From the NCBI GenBank assembly GCA_030642025.1, contig DAOWOO010000009.1:1-13116 (forward strand): a stretch of DNA of 13,116 nucleotides, written 5' to 3'. The first letter of the stretch is position 1; each line of letters begins with the position of its first letter. This DNA comes from Candidatus Zixiibacteriota bacterium (GTDB taxonomy: Bacteria; Zixibacteria; MSB-5A5; GN15; PGXB01). Under the pieces are notes generated by a model. That model did no database searches. It saw only the letters and a program-made list of their open reading frames with translations, and had not been told where the DNA came from. Made by a program: the position numbers and the translations under genes. Shown one piece after another: positions 5,284 to 13,075 of this stretch.

Positions 5284-6960
5284 ATGGATATTCAGAGAGA
5301 AACTCTTGACGTAGATATTCTGGTTGTGGGTGCCGGCCCGGCCGGGCTTGCTTTCGGGCTTCACCTGGCGGAGCTGGTGAAAAAATCCGGCGGTGTGGTG
5401 GCCATGCCGGAGGTTGTCATTATCGAGAAAGGTTCCTATCCCGGAGCCCATTCCCTATCCGGTGCGGTTTTGGACCCGCGAGCCTTGAAGAAACTTATCC
5501 CTGATTATCTTGATCGGGATATGCCGTACGAGAAAAAGGCGGGGCGGGATTCGCTGTACTATCTTACCGAAAATTCCAGGGTAAAATTTCCGTTTATGCC
5601 GAAGCCGTTTAATAATGACGGCAATTACATAATTTCATTGAACAAGTTTACCGGCTGGCTGGCTGAAATGGTCGAAGCGGCCGAAATCAATATCTTCCCC
5701 GGAACCGGTGGTATCGAGCTTTTGATTGAAGACAACCGGGTGGTCGGCGTGCGTACTGTCGATATGGGGCTGGACAAGGATGGCAACCCCAAGGATAATT
5801 TTGAGCCAGGATCTATCCTGAAGGCTAAAGTCACCGTCCTGACCGAGGGTGTTCGCGGTTCATTGACAAGGGAGGCTTGCACCAAGCTCAATCTCGACGA
5901 GGGCAAAATGCCCCAACAGTACTTGACCGGGGTCAAGGAGATATGGGAAATTCGTCCGGGACGGCTTCAGGACGGCGAGATTATGCATACGTTCGGATGG
6001 CCGTTGCCGTCCGAGGATTATGGCGGCGGATTTGTTTATGATATGGGCGGCAATATGGCCGCCGTCGGGTATGCGGTCGGTCTGAACAGCTCCAACCCGA
6101 CCAACGATCCTCATTTCAGGTTTCAGCAATTCAAGACGCATGCGCTGGTTAAAAAGATTTTCGAGGGCGGCAAAATGCTGCATTACGGCGCCAAGACCAT
6201 TCCCGAGGGCGGCTATTACTCGATGCCCAGACTGTACCATGACGGCCTGCTTCTCGCCGGGGATTCGGCGGGCTTTCTGAACGCCCAGCGTCTCAAGGGA
6301 GTGCACCTGGCGATGGAATCGGGAATGATGGCGGCTGAGACGGTTTTTGAGGCGCTTAAGAAAGATGACTTCTCCGCGGCAACTCTGAAAACAATGCAGG
6401 ATATTTTTGAACAATCCGAGGCCGCACAGGAGCTTTACCAGGTGCGTAATTTCCACGCCGGATTTGAAGACGGGTTGTACGCCGGCATGATTCAGGCCGG
6501 ACTGCAGATGATCACAAAGGGACGCGGCCTGGTTGATCGGCGTGTCGTTGAGCCGGATTATGAGCATATGAAAAAGCTCAATGAATACATCACTGACCGG
6601 GGAGTCAATGCCGTCAAGCATGACATGAAATTCGACAATGAGTACCTGTTTGACAAATTAACCGACGTGTACCATTCCGGAACCAAGCACGAAGAGGAAC
6701 AGCCGTCGCATCTGGTCATTGCCGATTTTGATATCTGCAACAACCAGTGCACCGAGGAATACGGCAATCCATGCCAGTACTTCTGCCCCGCGCAGGTGTA
6801 CGAAATGGTCGAAGATGAACAAAATCCCGGTAAAAAGAAACTTCAACTGACACCGTCGAACTGTATCCACTGTAAAACCTGCGATATTGCCGATCCGTAC
6901 CAGATTATAACTTGGGTGGTTCCCGAGGGCGGCGGAGGACCGAATTTTACCAATTGCTGA
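5284..6960 (+). CDS. Electron transfer flavoprotein:quinone oxidoreductase (ETF-QO)
   Basis: This membrane-associated FAD and [4Fe-4S] enzyme passes electrons from reduced electron transfer flavoprotein to the quinone pool. Residues near 14-20 read VVGAGPAG, the FAD dinucleotide fold. A second FAD block, LLAGDSAGFLNAQRLKG then HLAMESGMMAAE, is typical of ETF-QO. The C-terminal ferredoxin domain has Cys501 in FCPAQVYE and Cys527, Cys530 and Cys533 in NCIHCKTCDIADP, then ITWVVPEGGGGP, matching the mitochondrial enzyme's cluster ligands. Three further cysteines (485, 489, 497) precede them. The ATG at 5284 has AGGGGA (5273-5278) well placed; a GTG at 5260 is the alternative. Length, 558 residues, is normal for bacterial forms. 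No etfA or etfB lies in view, so its ETF must be encoded elsewhere. Confidence 0.95.
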   Translation: MDIQRETLDVDILVVGAGPAGLAFGLHLAELVKKSGGVVAMPEVVIIEKGSYPGAHSLSGAVLDPRALKKLIPDYLDRDMPYEKKAGRDSLYYLTENSRVKFPFMPKPFNNDGNYIISLNKFTGWLAEMVEAAEINIFPGTGGIELLIEDNRVVGVRTVDMGLDKDGNPKDNFEPGSILKAKVTVLTEGVRGSLTREACTKLNLDEGKMPQQYLTGVKEIWEIRPGRLQDGEIMHTFGWPLPSEDYGGGFVYDMGGNMAAVGYAVGLNSSNPTNDPHFRFQQFKTHALVKKIFEGGKMLHYGAKTIPEGGYYSMPRLYHDGLLLAGDSAGFLNAQRLKGVHLAMESGMMAAETVFEALKKDDFSAATLKTMQDIFEQSEAAQELYQVRNFHAGFEDGLYAGMIQAGLQMITKGRGLVDRRVVEPDYEHMKKLNEYITDRGVNAVKHDMKFDNEYLFDKLTDVYHSGTKHEEEQPSHLVIADFDICNNQCTEEYGNPCQYFCPAQVYEMVEDEQNPGKKKLQLTPSNCIHCKTCDIADPYQIITWVVPEGGGGPNFTNC

Positions 6961-6980
6961 TCTATAGATGATATTACATG

Positions 6981-7008
6981 AAAAGCCGCTCGACAGGGCG
7001 GCTTTTTT
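6981..7008 (+). terminator. Strong intrinsic terminator after ETF-QO
   Basis: AAAAGCCGC (6981-6989) and GCGGCTTTT (6998-7006) form a perfect 9-bp stem with an 8-nt loop and six T residues (7003-7008). It stands 20 bp after the stop codon. Confidence 0.9.
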
Positions 7009-7039
7009 ATTCTGCAAATTTTTACCCTGAAAGATAGCC

Positions 7040-7067
7040 TTGACACTCGACAGAATACTTGTAAATT
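7040..7067 (+). promoter_or_regulatory. Promoter for the nitrilase-family gene
   Basis: A perfect TTGACA (7040-7045), a 16-bp spacer and TAAATT (7062-7067, four of six consensus bases). It lies just after the ETF-QO terminator and about 155 bp before the chosen start codon, so the leader would be moderately long. Confidence 0.5.
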
Positions 7068-7223
7068 TGTAGTATCCCTGCCATTCCTTACATCGGCCTA
7101 TGAATTTTACCACGGATTGAATTTACCGGGAAATTTCAGCAGGTTTTGGGGTAACATATAGAAAGATCAAACGTAATGATGAATACGAGAAATAAAAATA
7201 CAAGTCGGACAGGGGATTCACCA

Positions 7224-8006
7224 ATGCTGATTCGGGTAATGGCGATACAGTCGGTAATGGGACGGGAACTGACCCTTGAAGAGAAACTTCATATTATCAA
7301 GAGAAGGCCGGACTTTGTATGCCTTCCCGAATACTGTTTAATTGACAAACGATCCCCTGATTTCATCCGGGCGGCGTTGGAGGTTAAGGAAAACATCCGG
7401 ACATTACAACAGCTGTCGCTGGAATTGGCCACCTGCCTGATTGCCGGGTCGGTTGTCGAAGCCGATGGTGAGTCTTTATATAACAGTTCATACCTGATGA
7501 AAAACGGCGAAATTCTCGGGCGGTACCGCAAGCTCAATCCTGTCTCAGGCGAGACTGCCAAAGGAATAATGCCGGGGGATATGGTTTTCACAACAACGGT
7601 TGATGATGTTAAAATCGCCATACTGATCTGCGCTGATGCTCTCAATATCGGTCTGTTTGAAGCGTTGGTGAAAGAGGAGATTGATATTGTTTTTATTCCG
7701 ACCACATCGCCGCTTCGTCCCGCCGAATTCAAGACTGAAAAGCATCGACGGGATAATGAGATATATGTCCGCTCGGCCCGGACGGCCGGAGCCTATATAG
7801 TAAAAACCTGCGGGGTTGGAACGCTGTTCGGTAAGCCGCTTCAGGGACGGTCACTGATTGCCTCGCCCTGGGGTATTCCGGCGAGGGTGCAGACCTATGC
7901 CGAATCGGAAAGAAACATGCTTACGACCGTTTTGGATATCGATGAAATCCGGGAATTCCGCCGCAAGATAAATTTGCACTCCCACCCGGCGGCAACGTCA
8001 ATATGA
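7224..8006 (+). CDS. Carbon-nitrogen hydrolase (nitrilase superfamily)
   Basis: A 260-residue amidase-type enzyme. The Glu-Lys-Cys triad is present: Glu36 in CLPEYCL, Lys103 in RYRKLNPV, and Cys136 in LICADALN. Glu110, in the position of the second conserved glutamate, is also there, as is the usual PGD (IMPGDMVF). The family hydrolyses non-peptide C-N bonds such as amides, carbamoyl groups or nitriles. The substrate cannot be told from sequence or neighbours, since the gene stands alone. I chose the ATG at 7224, preceded by AGGGGA (7211-7216), because MLIRVMAIQ is the normal first beta-strand. An ATG at 7176 would add 16 polar residues and lacks a good ribosome-binding site. Confidence 0.88.
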   Translation: MLIRVMAIQSVMGRELTLEEKLHIIKRRPDFVCLPEYCLIDKRSPDFIRAALEVKENIRTLQQLSLELATCLIAGSVVEADGESLYNSSYLMKNGEILGRYRKLNPVSGETAKGIMPGDMVFTTTVDDVKIAILICADALNIGLFEALVKEEIDIVFIPTTSPLRPAEFKTEKHRRDNEIYVRSARTAGAYIVKTCGVGTLFGKPLQGRSLIASPWGIPARVQTYAESERNMLTTVLDIDEIREFRRKINLHSHPAATSI

Positions 8007-8013
8007 TCCGGTC

Positions 8014-8040
8014 AAAAAAAGGCGCCCCGAAAAGCGCCTT
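8014..8040 (-). terminator. Terminator of the foldase gene, possibly bidirectional
   Basis: AAGGCGC (8019-8025) and GCGCCTT (8034-8040) form a 7-bp stem with an 8-nt loop. Read on the minus strand, the stem runs into seven T residues (complement of 8014-8020), a strong terminator for the leftward gene ending at 8066. On the plus strand the following TTAAAG is a weak T-run, so it may only partly stop the hydrolase transcript. Confidence 0.85.
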
Positions 8041-8065
8041 AAAGATTTACAGTTATAACCGATAA

Positions 8066-9898
8066 TTATTGACCGCGATAAAAACGATCAATATTATTCT
8101 CGATATCGGCATTCTCAACCATTGTGTCAAACCAGCGCTGGTAGGCATCCTGACGCTTTTTCATCAGCACCTCCATTTTCAGGGAGTCCTCCACCTGCGT
8201 GAATTCATCAATACCCGGTGTGGATTTATCCAGCAGTTTGATTACAACGATGCCGTTACGGAATTCAACCGGCTGAGACAGGTCTCCGGGTCTTTCCAGG
8301 GCGAAGGCCGCCGCGATTACCATCGGGTCGTTTCCGATATTGGGTATGATCGATTTGCGTGTGACGTTCTTCTTGGTGTCGTATGGTATTCCGTAGCTGC
8401 GGCTGGCCTGGGACATTTTCATGCCATTTTCCAGTGAGCCGCGGATCGTCATGGCGGAATCTCTGGCCATTTTAATCTGGGTGTCAATTTCCAGTTTACG
8501 GCTGATAGTTTTCTTTACATCGGCGTAGGCTTTATATCCCTCGGGAATATGTTCGGCCACCTGGAATGTGAAAAATGATGATTTGGTCTCCATGATATCG
8601 GAGATGGTGCCGATTTTATTATCAAGTGCAAATCGGGCCGCCTCGATATTGGGGCCGATTGACTGGATATAGTCATTTTCGCGGAACGGCCGGGTGTTTA
8701 TGATCTCATAACCGTATTCCTCGGCTGTTTCGGCAAATCCTTTTTCTCGTGCCTGCATGACGAAATCACGGGCATTCAGTTCGAGTTGATCGAATGTTTC
8801 CTGGGATATCTTAACTTTCATCAAGATATGAGCGGCGTTGCGCTTTTCAACATCGACCGGCTTGGTTTCGCCGGGAGGCGTTTCTTTCTCGGTCTTGATA
8901 CCCAGCAGTTTAATTACATGCCAGCCGGACCGCGTTTTAATCGGCGGACTGATTTCATCGATTTTCATGGCGAAGACGGCGCTGTCAAACTCCGGGACCA
9001 TCTGTCCGCGGCCGAACCATCCCAGGTCGCCGCCGCGTGAGGCGCTGTTGTCCTCGGACCATGCTTTGGCCAGTTCGGAGAAGTCCGCTCCGGCCACCGC
9101 TGAATCATAGGCTTCCTTGATCTGATAGTACACCTGATCCCAGTCATTCTGCGAGGGGGTTTTTTCAATTTTAATCAGGTCGATGACGGCGCGTTCCTCA
9201 ATCAGGTAGCCTTCCTTGTTTTCCTCGTAGTAAGCTTCCATCTGCTCTTCGGTCGGTTCCGGTGCCAGACCTTTGAAGTTGGTTTTATCTAAATATATAT
9301 ACCCAATCTCTATCTCCTCACGCTCGTTGAGAAACTCCTGCATAACCTCGGCCGGAGTGACACGAACCGTACTGACGATTTCCTCCTGGAGCTTGTACCT
9401 TTGAAGATCGGGAAGGACATACCGTTCCACCGACGCCCAGTAGGCGGCGTTGTCCGGGTTGACCATGGCGGCGCCATATTTTTGCGTATCGAACTTTCCG
9501 TCGGTCATGAACTGCTGAGTCTGCCGTATTTCCTGAGGGGGATACATACGCAGGAAATTGTACATCTCCTCATCGGTGACGGCAATATTGTATTTATCGA
9601 CCTGCTGTTTCATAAGAACATCAACCATAAGCTGGTTCCAGGCCTGTTCGCGGATTTCTTCGATTTTGGAAACCGGAAGCTCATCGTCAATCTTATCCTG
9701 CTCCTGCCGGTAAAGGGAGGAATAGTAACGGTCATATACCTGCAAAGCGATTTCCTCGCCATTTATTACTCCGATAGCATTACTGGAACTTTGAGAACTG
9801 GTAATGTCGGCGCCCCACTGGAGGATGATCATGCCTGTAAAGAAAATCAGAACAATAATAATAATCGGGAATATCAGTTTTCTCAAAAACGGAAACAT
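8066..9898 (-). CDS. Membrane-anchored PpiD/SurA-like peptidyl-prolyl isomerase
   Basis: A 610-residue periplasmic foldase with one N-terminal membrane anchor: basic Arg6-Lys7, then a hydrophobic run at about 8-27. The bulk lies outside the inner membrane. Residues about 40-190 form a SurA_N-type chaperone region, starting with the familiar IGVINGEEI and containing QAWNQLMVDVLMKQQ. A parvulin (PpiC) domain spans about 236-335, with FSELAKAWSED, SRGGDLGWFGRGQMVPEF and SGWHVIKLLG. A second, degraded parvulin-like unit starts at 354 with NAAHILMKV. The design matches PpiD, which helps newly exported proteins leave the Sec translocon. AAGGAG (complement of 9907-9912) is eight bases from the start. 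It is divergent from an M23 peptidase. Isomerase activity is uncertain because conserved parvulin residues are uneven. Confidence 0.9.
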   Translation of the reverse strand: MFPFLRKLIFPIIIIVLIFFTGMIILQWGADITSSQSSSNAIGVINGEEIALQVYDRYYSSLYRQEQDKIDDELPVSKIEEIREQAWNQLMVDVLMKQQVDKYNIAVTDEEMYNFLRMYPPQEIRQTQQFMTDGKFDTQKYGAAMVNPDNAAYWASVERYVLPDLQRYKLQEEIVSTVRVTPAEVMQEFLNEREEIEIGYIYLDKTNFKGLAPEPTEEQMEAYYEENKEGYLIEERAVIDLIKIEKTPSQNDWDQVYYQIKEAYDSAVAGADFSELAKAWSEDNSASRGGDLGWFGRGQMVPEFDSAVFAMKIDEISPPIKTRSGWHVIKLLGIKTEKETPPGETKPVDVEKRNAAHILMKVKISQETFDQLELNARDFVMQAREKGFAETAEEYGYEIINTRPFRENDYIQSIGPNIEAARFALDNKIGTISDIMETKSSFFTFQVAEHIPEGYKAYADVKKTISRKLEIDTQIKMARDSAMTIRGSLENGMKMSQASRSYGIPYDTKKNVTRKSIIPNIGNDPMVIAAAFALERPGDLSQPVEFRNGIVVIKLLDKSTPGIDEFTQVEDSLKMEVLMKKRQDAYQRWFDTMVENADIENNIDRFYRGQ

Positions 9899-9940
9899 GT
9901 AACTAACTCCTTATAAGCTCAAATCTCATTTAGACCGATT

Positions 9941-9968
9941 AATATACGCTAAAATGCCAAATGCGCAA
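9941..9968 (-). promoter_or_regulatory. Possible promoter for the foldase gene
   Basis: Read on the minus strand: TTGCGC (complement of 9963-9968), a 16-bp spacer and TATATT (complement of 9941-9946), about 43 bp before the start codon. The plus-strand promoter candidate at 9975-9980 lies close by, so the two divergent promoters would be nearly back to back. Confidence 0.4.
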
Positions 9969-9974
9969 GTTAGA

Positions 9975-10030
9975 TATAATATCACCGCCGATAGAAAAAG
10001 CTTTGACTTTAAACCTTTCGCCTGATAATT
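9975..10030 (+). promoter_or_regulatory. Candidate promoter elements for the M23-rhomboid unit
   Basis: There is a perfect TATAAT at 9975-9980 without a good -35 element. A second option is TTGACT (10003-10008) with GATAAT (10024-10029) at a short 15-bp spacing. The second would leave only about 8 nt before the start at 10044, which also lacks a clear ribosome-binding site. I cannot choose between them. Confidence 0.35.
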
Positions 10031-10043
10031 TGTTTAACCTGCT

Positions 10044-12311
10044 ATGAGTATTGTATCGGCTTTGACAAAACCTTTTTTAATGCTGGTAATTGCCTGCATG
10101 GCAACGGCATATGCCGGTGATGGGGTCTGGCCGGTCGAAGGCGGAATTGACCTGTCCTCGGGATTCTGTGAATTCCGGCCCGGACATTTCCACGGTGGTG
10201 TCGATATCAGAACCGGGAGCAAGGAAGGAAGGAAGGTGTTTTCGCCGGTCGACGGCTATATCTGGCGGCTGAAATATTCCTATATCGGTTACGGCAAGGG
10301 CGTTTATATGAAAGATGCAGGGGGGTATATATATGTTTTAGGCCACCTTTCGCGACTGTCTGACCGGCTGAAAAAAACGGTACGAAAATATCAGTATGCA
10401 AATCAGCGATACTCTTTTGATTTGTTTTTCGAGCCTGACTCCATCCCTGTTAAGCAGGGTGAGTTGATCGGGTTTTCCGGCCAGAGCGGTTACGGTCCAC
10501 CGCATATTCACTTTGAAAAACGTGACCCCGATAACCGGCCGTTGAATCTGCTGGCTCATGGGTTTGGTTTATCCGACAATCAAGCCCCGGAAATCGAAAA
10601 AGCGGCGTTGATTTATTTCGACGACAACTCGCTTTTTGCAGATGGCCAACGCCGCACCGTGTATGATGTCAGTTATGACAAAGCCAGTGGGCGTTATCTG
10701 ATTGATACGGTCATTCTGGTTCAGGGACAGTTTGGTGTCGCTGTGCGCGCCTTTGATCGTATCCGGCCGCGTGGCCCGCGGCTGAACCTGTACGGAATGA
10801 AACTGTATATCGATGATTACCTGTACTATGAAAACCGATTTGACAGGTATGATTATGCCGAAACGCAGATGGTTGATCTTCTGTTTGACTTCGCTCAGGA
10901 AGTAAACGGCATATCCCACTGGCATCTGCTTTATAACCTGCCCGGGAAAAAATTCAGCGGCAGTAAATCACAGTTTCGCGGGGGAGGATTATTCTCAGGG
11001 GAAACCACTTACAGTTACGGAATACATACGGCGCGGGTGGAAATTTCTGATGCCGCGGGAAATCAAACCGAACTGGTTTTCAGGTTTGTCCTTGCCCCGG
11101 CTGATCACCTGTTTAAGGCTGAGTGGATCAGCGACACCCTTTTCTATCTCCACGGCAACCCCAATCTGCAATATCTCGATATAGAACAGGTGCAGGTTCT
11201 GGGTAAAACCGGCAACGGCGGCTGGCAGAAATTCGCATCGGGACTGATCGAAACCAGGGGGAAAAGTGATTTTCGCGTGACGATACCGAGCAGTAATAAA
11301 GAGTGGAAAGTGCTCAAAGTGCGTCTGGTCGGTCGATCAGGATGGCATGTGGATGATATCTTTCTGCCGGTCAATGTTGAGAAAAAGGTAAAATACTCTT
11401 TAAAATACAGCATAAAAAATGACGGTATTCAATTTAAAATATCATCCCGGCGCAAATTTGTCGACCCGCCCCGGCTGGAGGTTCTGCATGAAGATGGCTA
11501 TGTTCTCGATCTTCCAGTAAAACAACTTTCTCAAAACAAATTCGCCGCCTTCTACAAGTGTGAAAATATCGCCTCGCAAATTGTCCGGTTTGATCTTTAC
11601 AACGAGGGTTCGCTTCTGGCCGATGAGACTATTGATGTCGATATTGTCCCGGTCGGTGTTGCCCTGGAACCGGTGAAATATGCGGTTGGCAACATCTTCA
11701 TCGTCACTGCCGAACGGGATGATTTCTATCAGCCGTCATTGATGGAAGTCGAACGCCAGACAAAATTGTATCCGAAAAAGAAAAACATGATTGGCTCGGT
11801 GTATTCTATTCTTCCGAAAACGATACCATTGGCCGGAAAAATTGAAGTTGCCTTCAACGGTGATTATTCGCCGGACAGCAGACAGGTTTGTATTTATCGT
11901 TTGAATAAGAAAAACAAGTGGAAACCGCTCAAGACTTCGCGTCAGGACGGCCGGCTTGTTGCCGAAACCGGGCTGGTGGGAGAGTTCGCCATACTTGAGG
12001 ATACCGACGCGCCGCGTGTCAAGAATATCAAACCGGGTCGCGGGAAAACGGTCGGGACCGCTTGGCCGGAAATTCGGTTTACATTAGGCGATAATATCTC
12101 CGGTATAGAAAACGACAGCGATATCGCTATCTTTCTTGACGGCATCTGGCTTATCCCGGAGTATGACCCCGAACTTGAAAAAGTTATAACCTCCCCGCGG
12201 TACAGGTTGGCCGACGGTCGGCATGAATTAAAAATAATGGTCTTCGACCGGGCCGGAAATGAACGAATCGTTTACTCCGAGTTTTTCGTAAAAACTAAAA
12301 AAGAAGAGTAA
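10044..12311 (+). CDS. Secreted M23-family metallopeptidase with large C-terminal extension
   Basis: A 755-residue exported protein. Residues 1-24 form a signal peptide (Lys9, hydrophobic core, AYA cleavage site before GDG). The M23/LytM zinc peptidase domain is at about 28-170. His50 and Asp54 give HxxxD, His101 is in LGHLS, and His154-Ile-His156 is the HxH motif; all metal and catalytic positions are intact, so it is probably an active peptidoglycan-type endopeptidase. Between GHL and the VKQGELIGFSGQSG strand there is a stretch of about 30 residues (RYSFDLFFEPDSIP) longer than in minimal LytM. I associate this variant with FCB-group proteins. The remaining 580 residues are beta-rich, with AGN-type Ig-like signatures near 345 and an Ig-like domain at about 652-750. 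The start lacks a clear ribosome-binding site but gives the best signal peptide. The rhomboid gene follows after 19 bp. Confidence 0.88.
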   Translation: MSIVSALTKPFLMLVIACMATAYAGDGVWPVEGGIDLSSGFCEFRPGHFHGGVDIRTGSKEGRKVFSPVDGYIWRLKYSYIGYGKGVYMKDAGGYIYVLGHLSRLSDRLKKTVRKYQYANQRYSFDLFFEPDSIPVKQGELIGFSGQSGYGPPHIHFEKRDPDNRPLNLLAHGFGLSDNQAPEIEKAALIYFDDNSLFADGQRRTVYDVSYDKASGRYLIDTVILVQGQFGVAVRAFDRIRPRGPRLNLYGMKLYIDDYLYYENRFDRYDYAETQMVDLLFDFAQEVNGISHWHLLYNLPGKKFSGSKSQFRGGGLFSGETTYSYGIHTARVEISDAAGNQTELVFRFVLAPADHLFKAEWISDTLFYLHGNPNLQYLDIEQVQVLGKTGNGGWQKFASGLIETRGKSDFRVTIPSSNKEWKVLKVRLVGRSGWHVDDIFLPVNVEKKVKYSLKYSIKNDGIQFKISSRRKFVDPPRLEVLHEDGYVLDLPVKQLSQNKFAAFYKCENIASQIVRFDLYNEGSLLADETIDVDIVPVGVALEPVKYAVGNIFIVTAERDDFYQPSLMEVERQTKLYPKKKNMIGSVYSILPKTIPLAGKIEVAFNGDYSPDSRQVCIYRLNKKNKWKPLKTSRQDGRLVAETGLVGEFAILEDTDAPRVKNIKPGRGKTVGTAWPEIRFTLGDNISGIENDSDIAIFLDGIWLIPEYDPELEKVITSPRYRLADGRHELKIMVFDRAGNERIVYSEFFVKTKKEE

Positions 12312-12330
12312 ATCAGAGAAGTGATAAGCG

Positions 12331-13017
12331 ATGTTCATTCCGCTTAAAGATGAAAACCCGACAGCCGGCAAGACCTATGTTACAATTGCGCTTATTGTCA
12401 TAAATATCCTTGTCTTTTTATGGTCATACCTTAGAAGTGCTGAGGGGTTTCAGGTGGTCATGTTCCAGTTCGGGATGATCCCGGCCGAGATCATGCACGG
12501 GATCGAATTGACCCCGCAGTTTTCATCGCCGATATATTTTACCCCGTTTACCAGCATGTTTATGCACGGCGGGATAATGCACCTGGCCGGTAACATGCTT
12601 TATCTCTGGATATTCGGCAAAAATATCGAGGATCATGTCGGGCCGGTTAAGTTTATCATTTTCTATCTCGCCTCCGGGCTGGCGGCGGCGTTTCTGTTTA
12701 TAGTTTTCAACCCTGATTCGAATGTCCCGATGGTTGGTGCATCGGGAGCGATTGCCGGTGTGATGGGCGCCTACCTGGTGCTTTATCCGAAGGCGAAGAT
12801 TCTGACATTGCTGTTTCTCTTTTACTTCATACGGATTATTCGGGTTCCGGCGATAGTCCTGCTCGGTTTCTGGTTTGTTTATCAGTTATTCATGTCGGCG
12901 GCTTCCGGCGGAGGCGGGGGAGTGGCCTGGCTGGCGCATGTCGGCGGATTCGCATTCGGGTGGATATTATTCAAGATTTTCAATCGGCGCCGCAGGAAGC
13001 GCCCGGTGGTTTATTGA
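12331..13017 (+). CDS. Rhomboid-family intramembrane serine protease
   Basis: A 228-residue polytopic membrane protein, expected to have about six transmembrane helices. It cleaves substrate transmembrane segments within the inner membrane. The catalytic dyad is Ser138 in VGASGAIAG and His203 in WLAHVGGFAFG. The rhomboid signature after the first loop, FMHGGIMHLAGNMLYLWIFG, gives His79, His84 and Asn88 of the oxyanion region. A basic tail, NRRRRKR, ends the protein on the cytoplasmic side. It starts 19 bp after the M23 gene with a weak AGAGAAG ribosome-binding sequence, and so is probably co-transcribed. The pairing suggests an envelope role, but the substrate is unknown. Its N-terminus (MFIPLKDENPT) is typical of this bacterial subgroup. 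Confidence 0.94.
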   Translation: MFIPLKDENPTAGKTYVTIALIVINILVFLWSYLRSAEGFQVVMFQFGMIPAEIMHGIELTPQFSSPIYFTPFTSMFMHGGIMHLAGNMLYLWIFGKNIEDHVGPVKFIIFYLASGLAAAFLFIVFNPDSNVPMVGASGAIAGVMGAYLVLYPKAKILTLLFLFYFIRIIRVPAIVLLGFWFVYQLFMSAASGGGGGVAWLAHVGGFAFGWILFKIFNRRRRKRPVVY

Positions 13018-13028
13018 AAAACCACGCA

Positions 13029-13058
13029 TTGTATTATCCCTCAGACATGTAGTATAAT
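13029..13058 (+). promoter_or_regulatory. Promoter near the right edge
   Basis: TTGTAT (13029-13034), an 18-bp spacer and a perfect TATAAT (13053-13058). Transcription should start near 13065, which is the A of an ATG and also falls within the hairpin that follows. Confidence 0.5.
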
Positions 13059-13059
13059 T

Positions 13060-13075
13060 CCACCATGAATGGTGG
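13060..13075 (+). repeat. Hairpin directly downstream of the edge promoter
   Basis: CCACCAT (13060-13066), a two-base GA centre and ATGGTGG (13069-13075) form a perfect inverted repeat; realistically a 6-bp stem with a TGAA loop. No T-run follows, so it is not a terminator for the rhomboid gene. It could be an operator over the start point. Further complementary pieces follow: CTGGT (13092-13096) with ACCAG (13104-13108), and GTCAC (13076-13080) with GTGAC (13108-13112). Confidence 0.45.

Noticed and set aside
4691..5284. Long minus-strand open frame opposite the Spx/ArsC-like gene
   Set aside because: The plus-strand gene has a strong ribosome-binding site and recognisable family motifs; the antisense translation has none.
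5860..6621. 253-codon minus-strand frame opposite ETF-QO
   Set aside because: It lies fully inside a well-supported gene, has no start signal and no motif.
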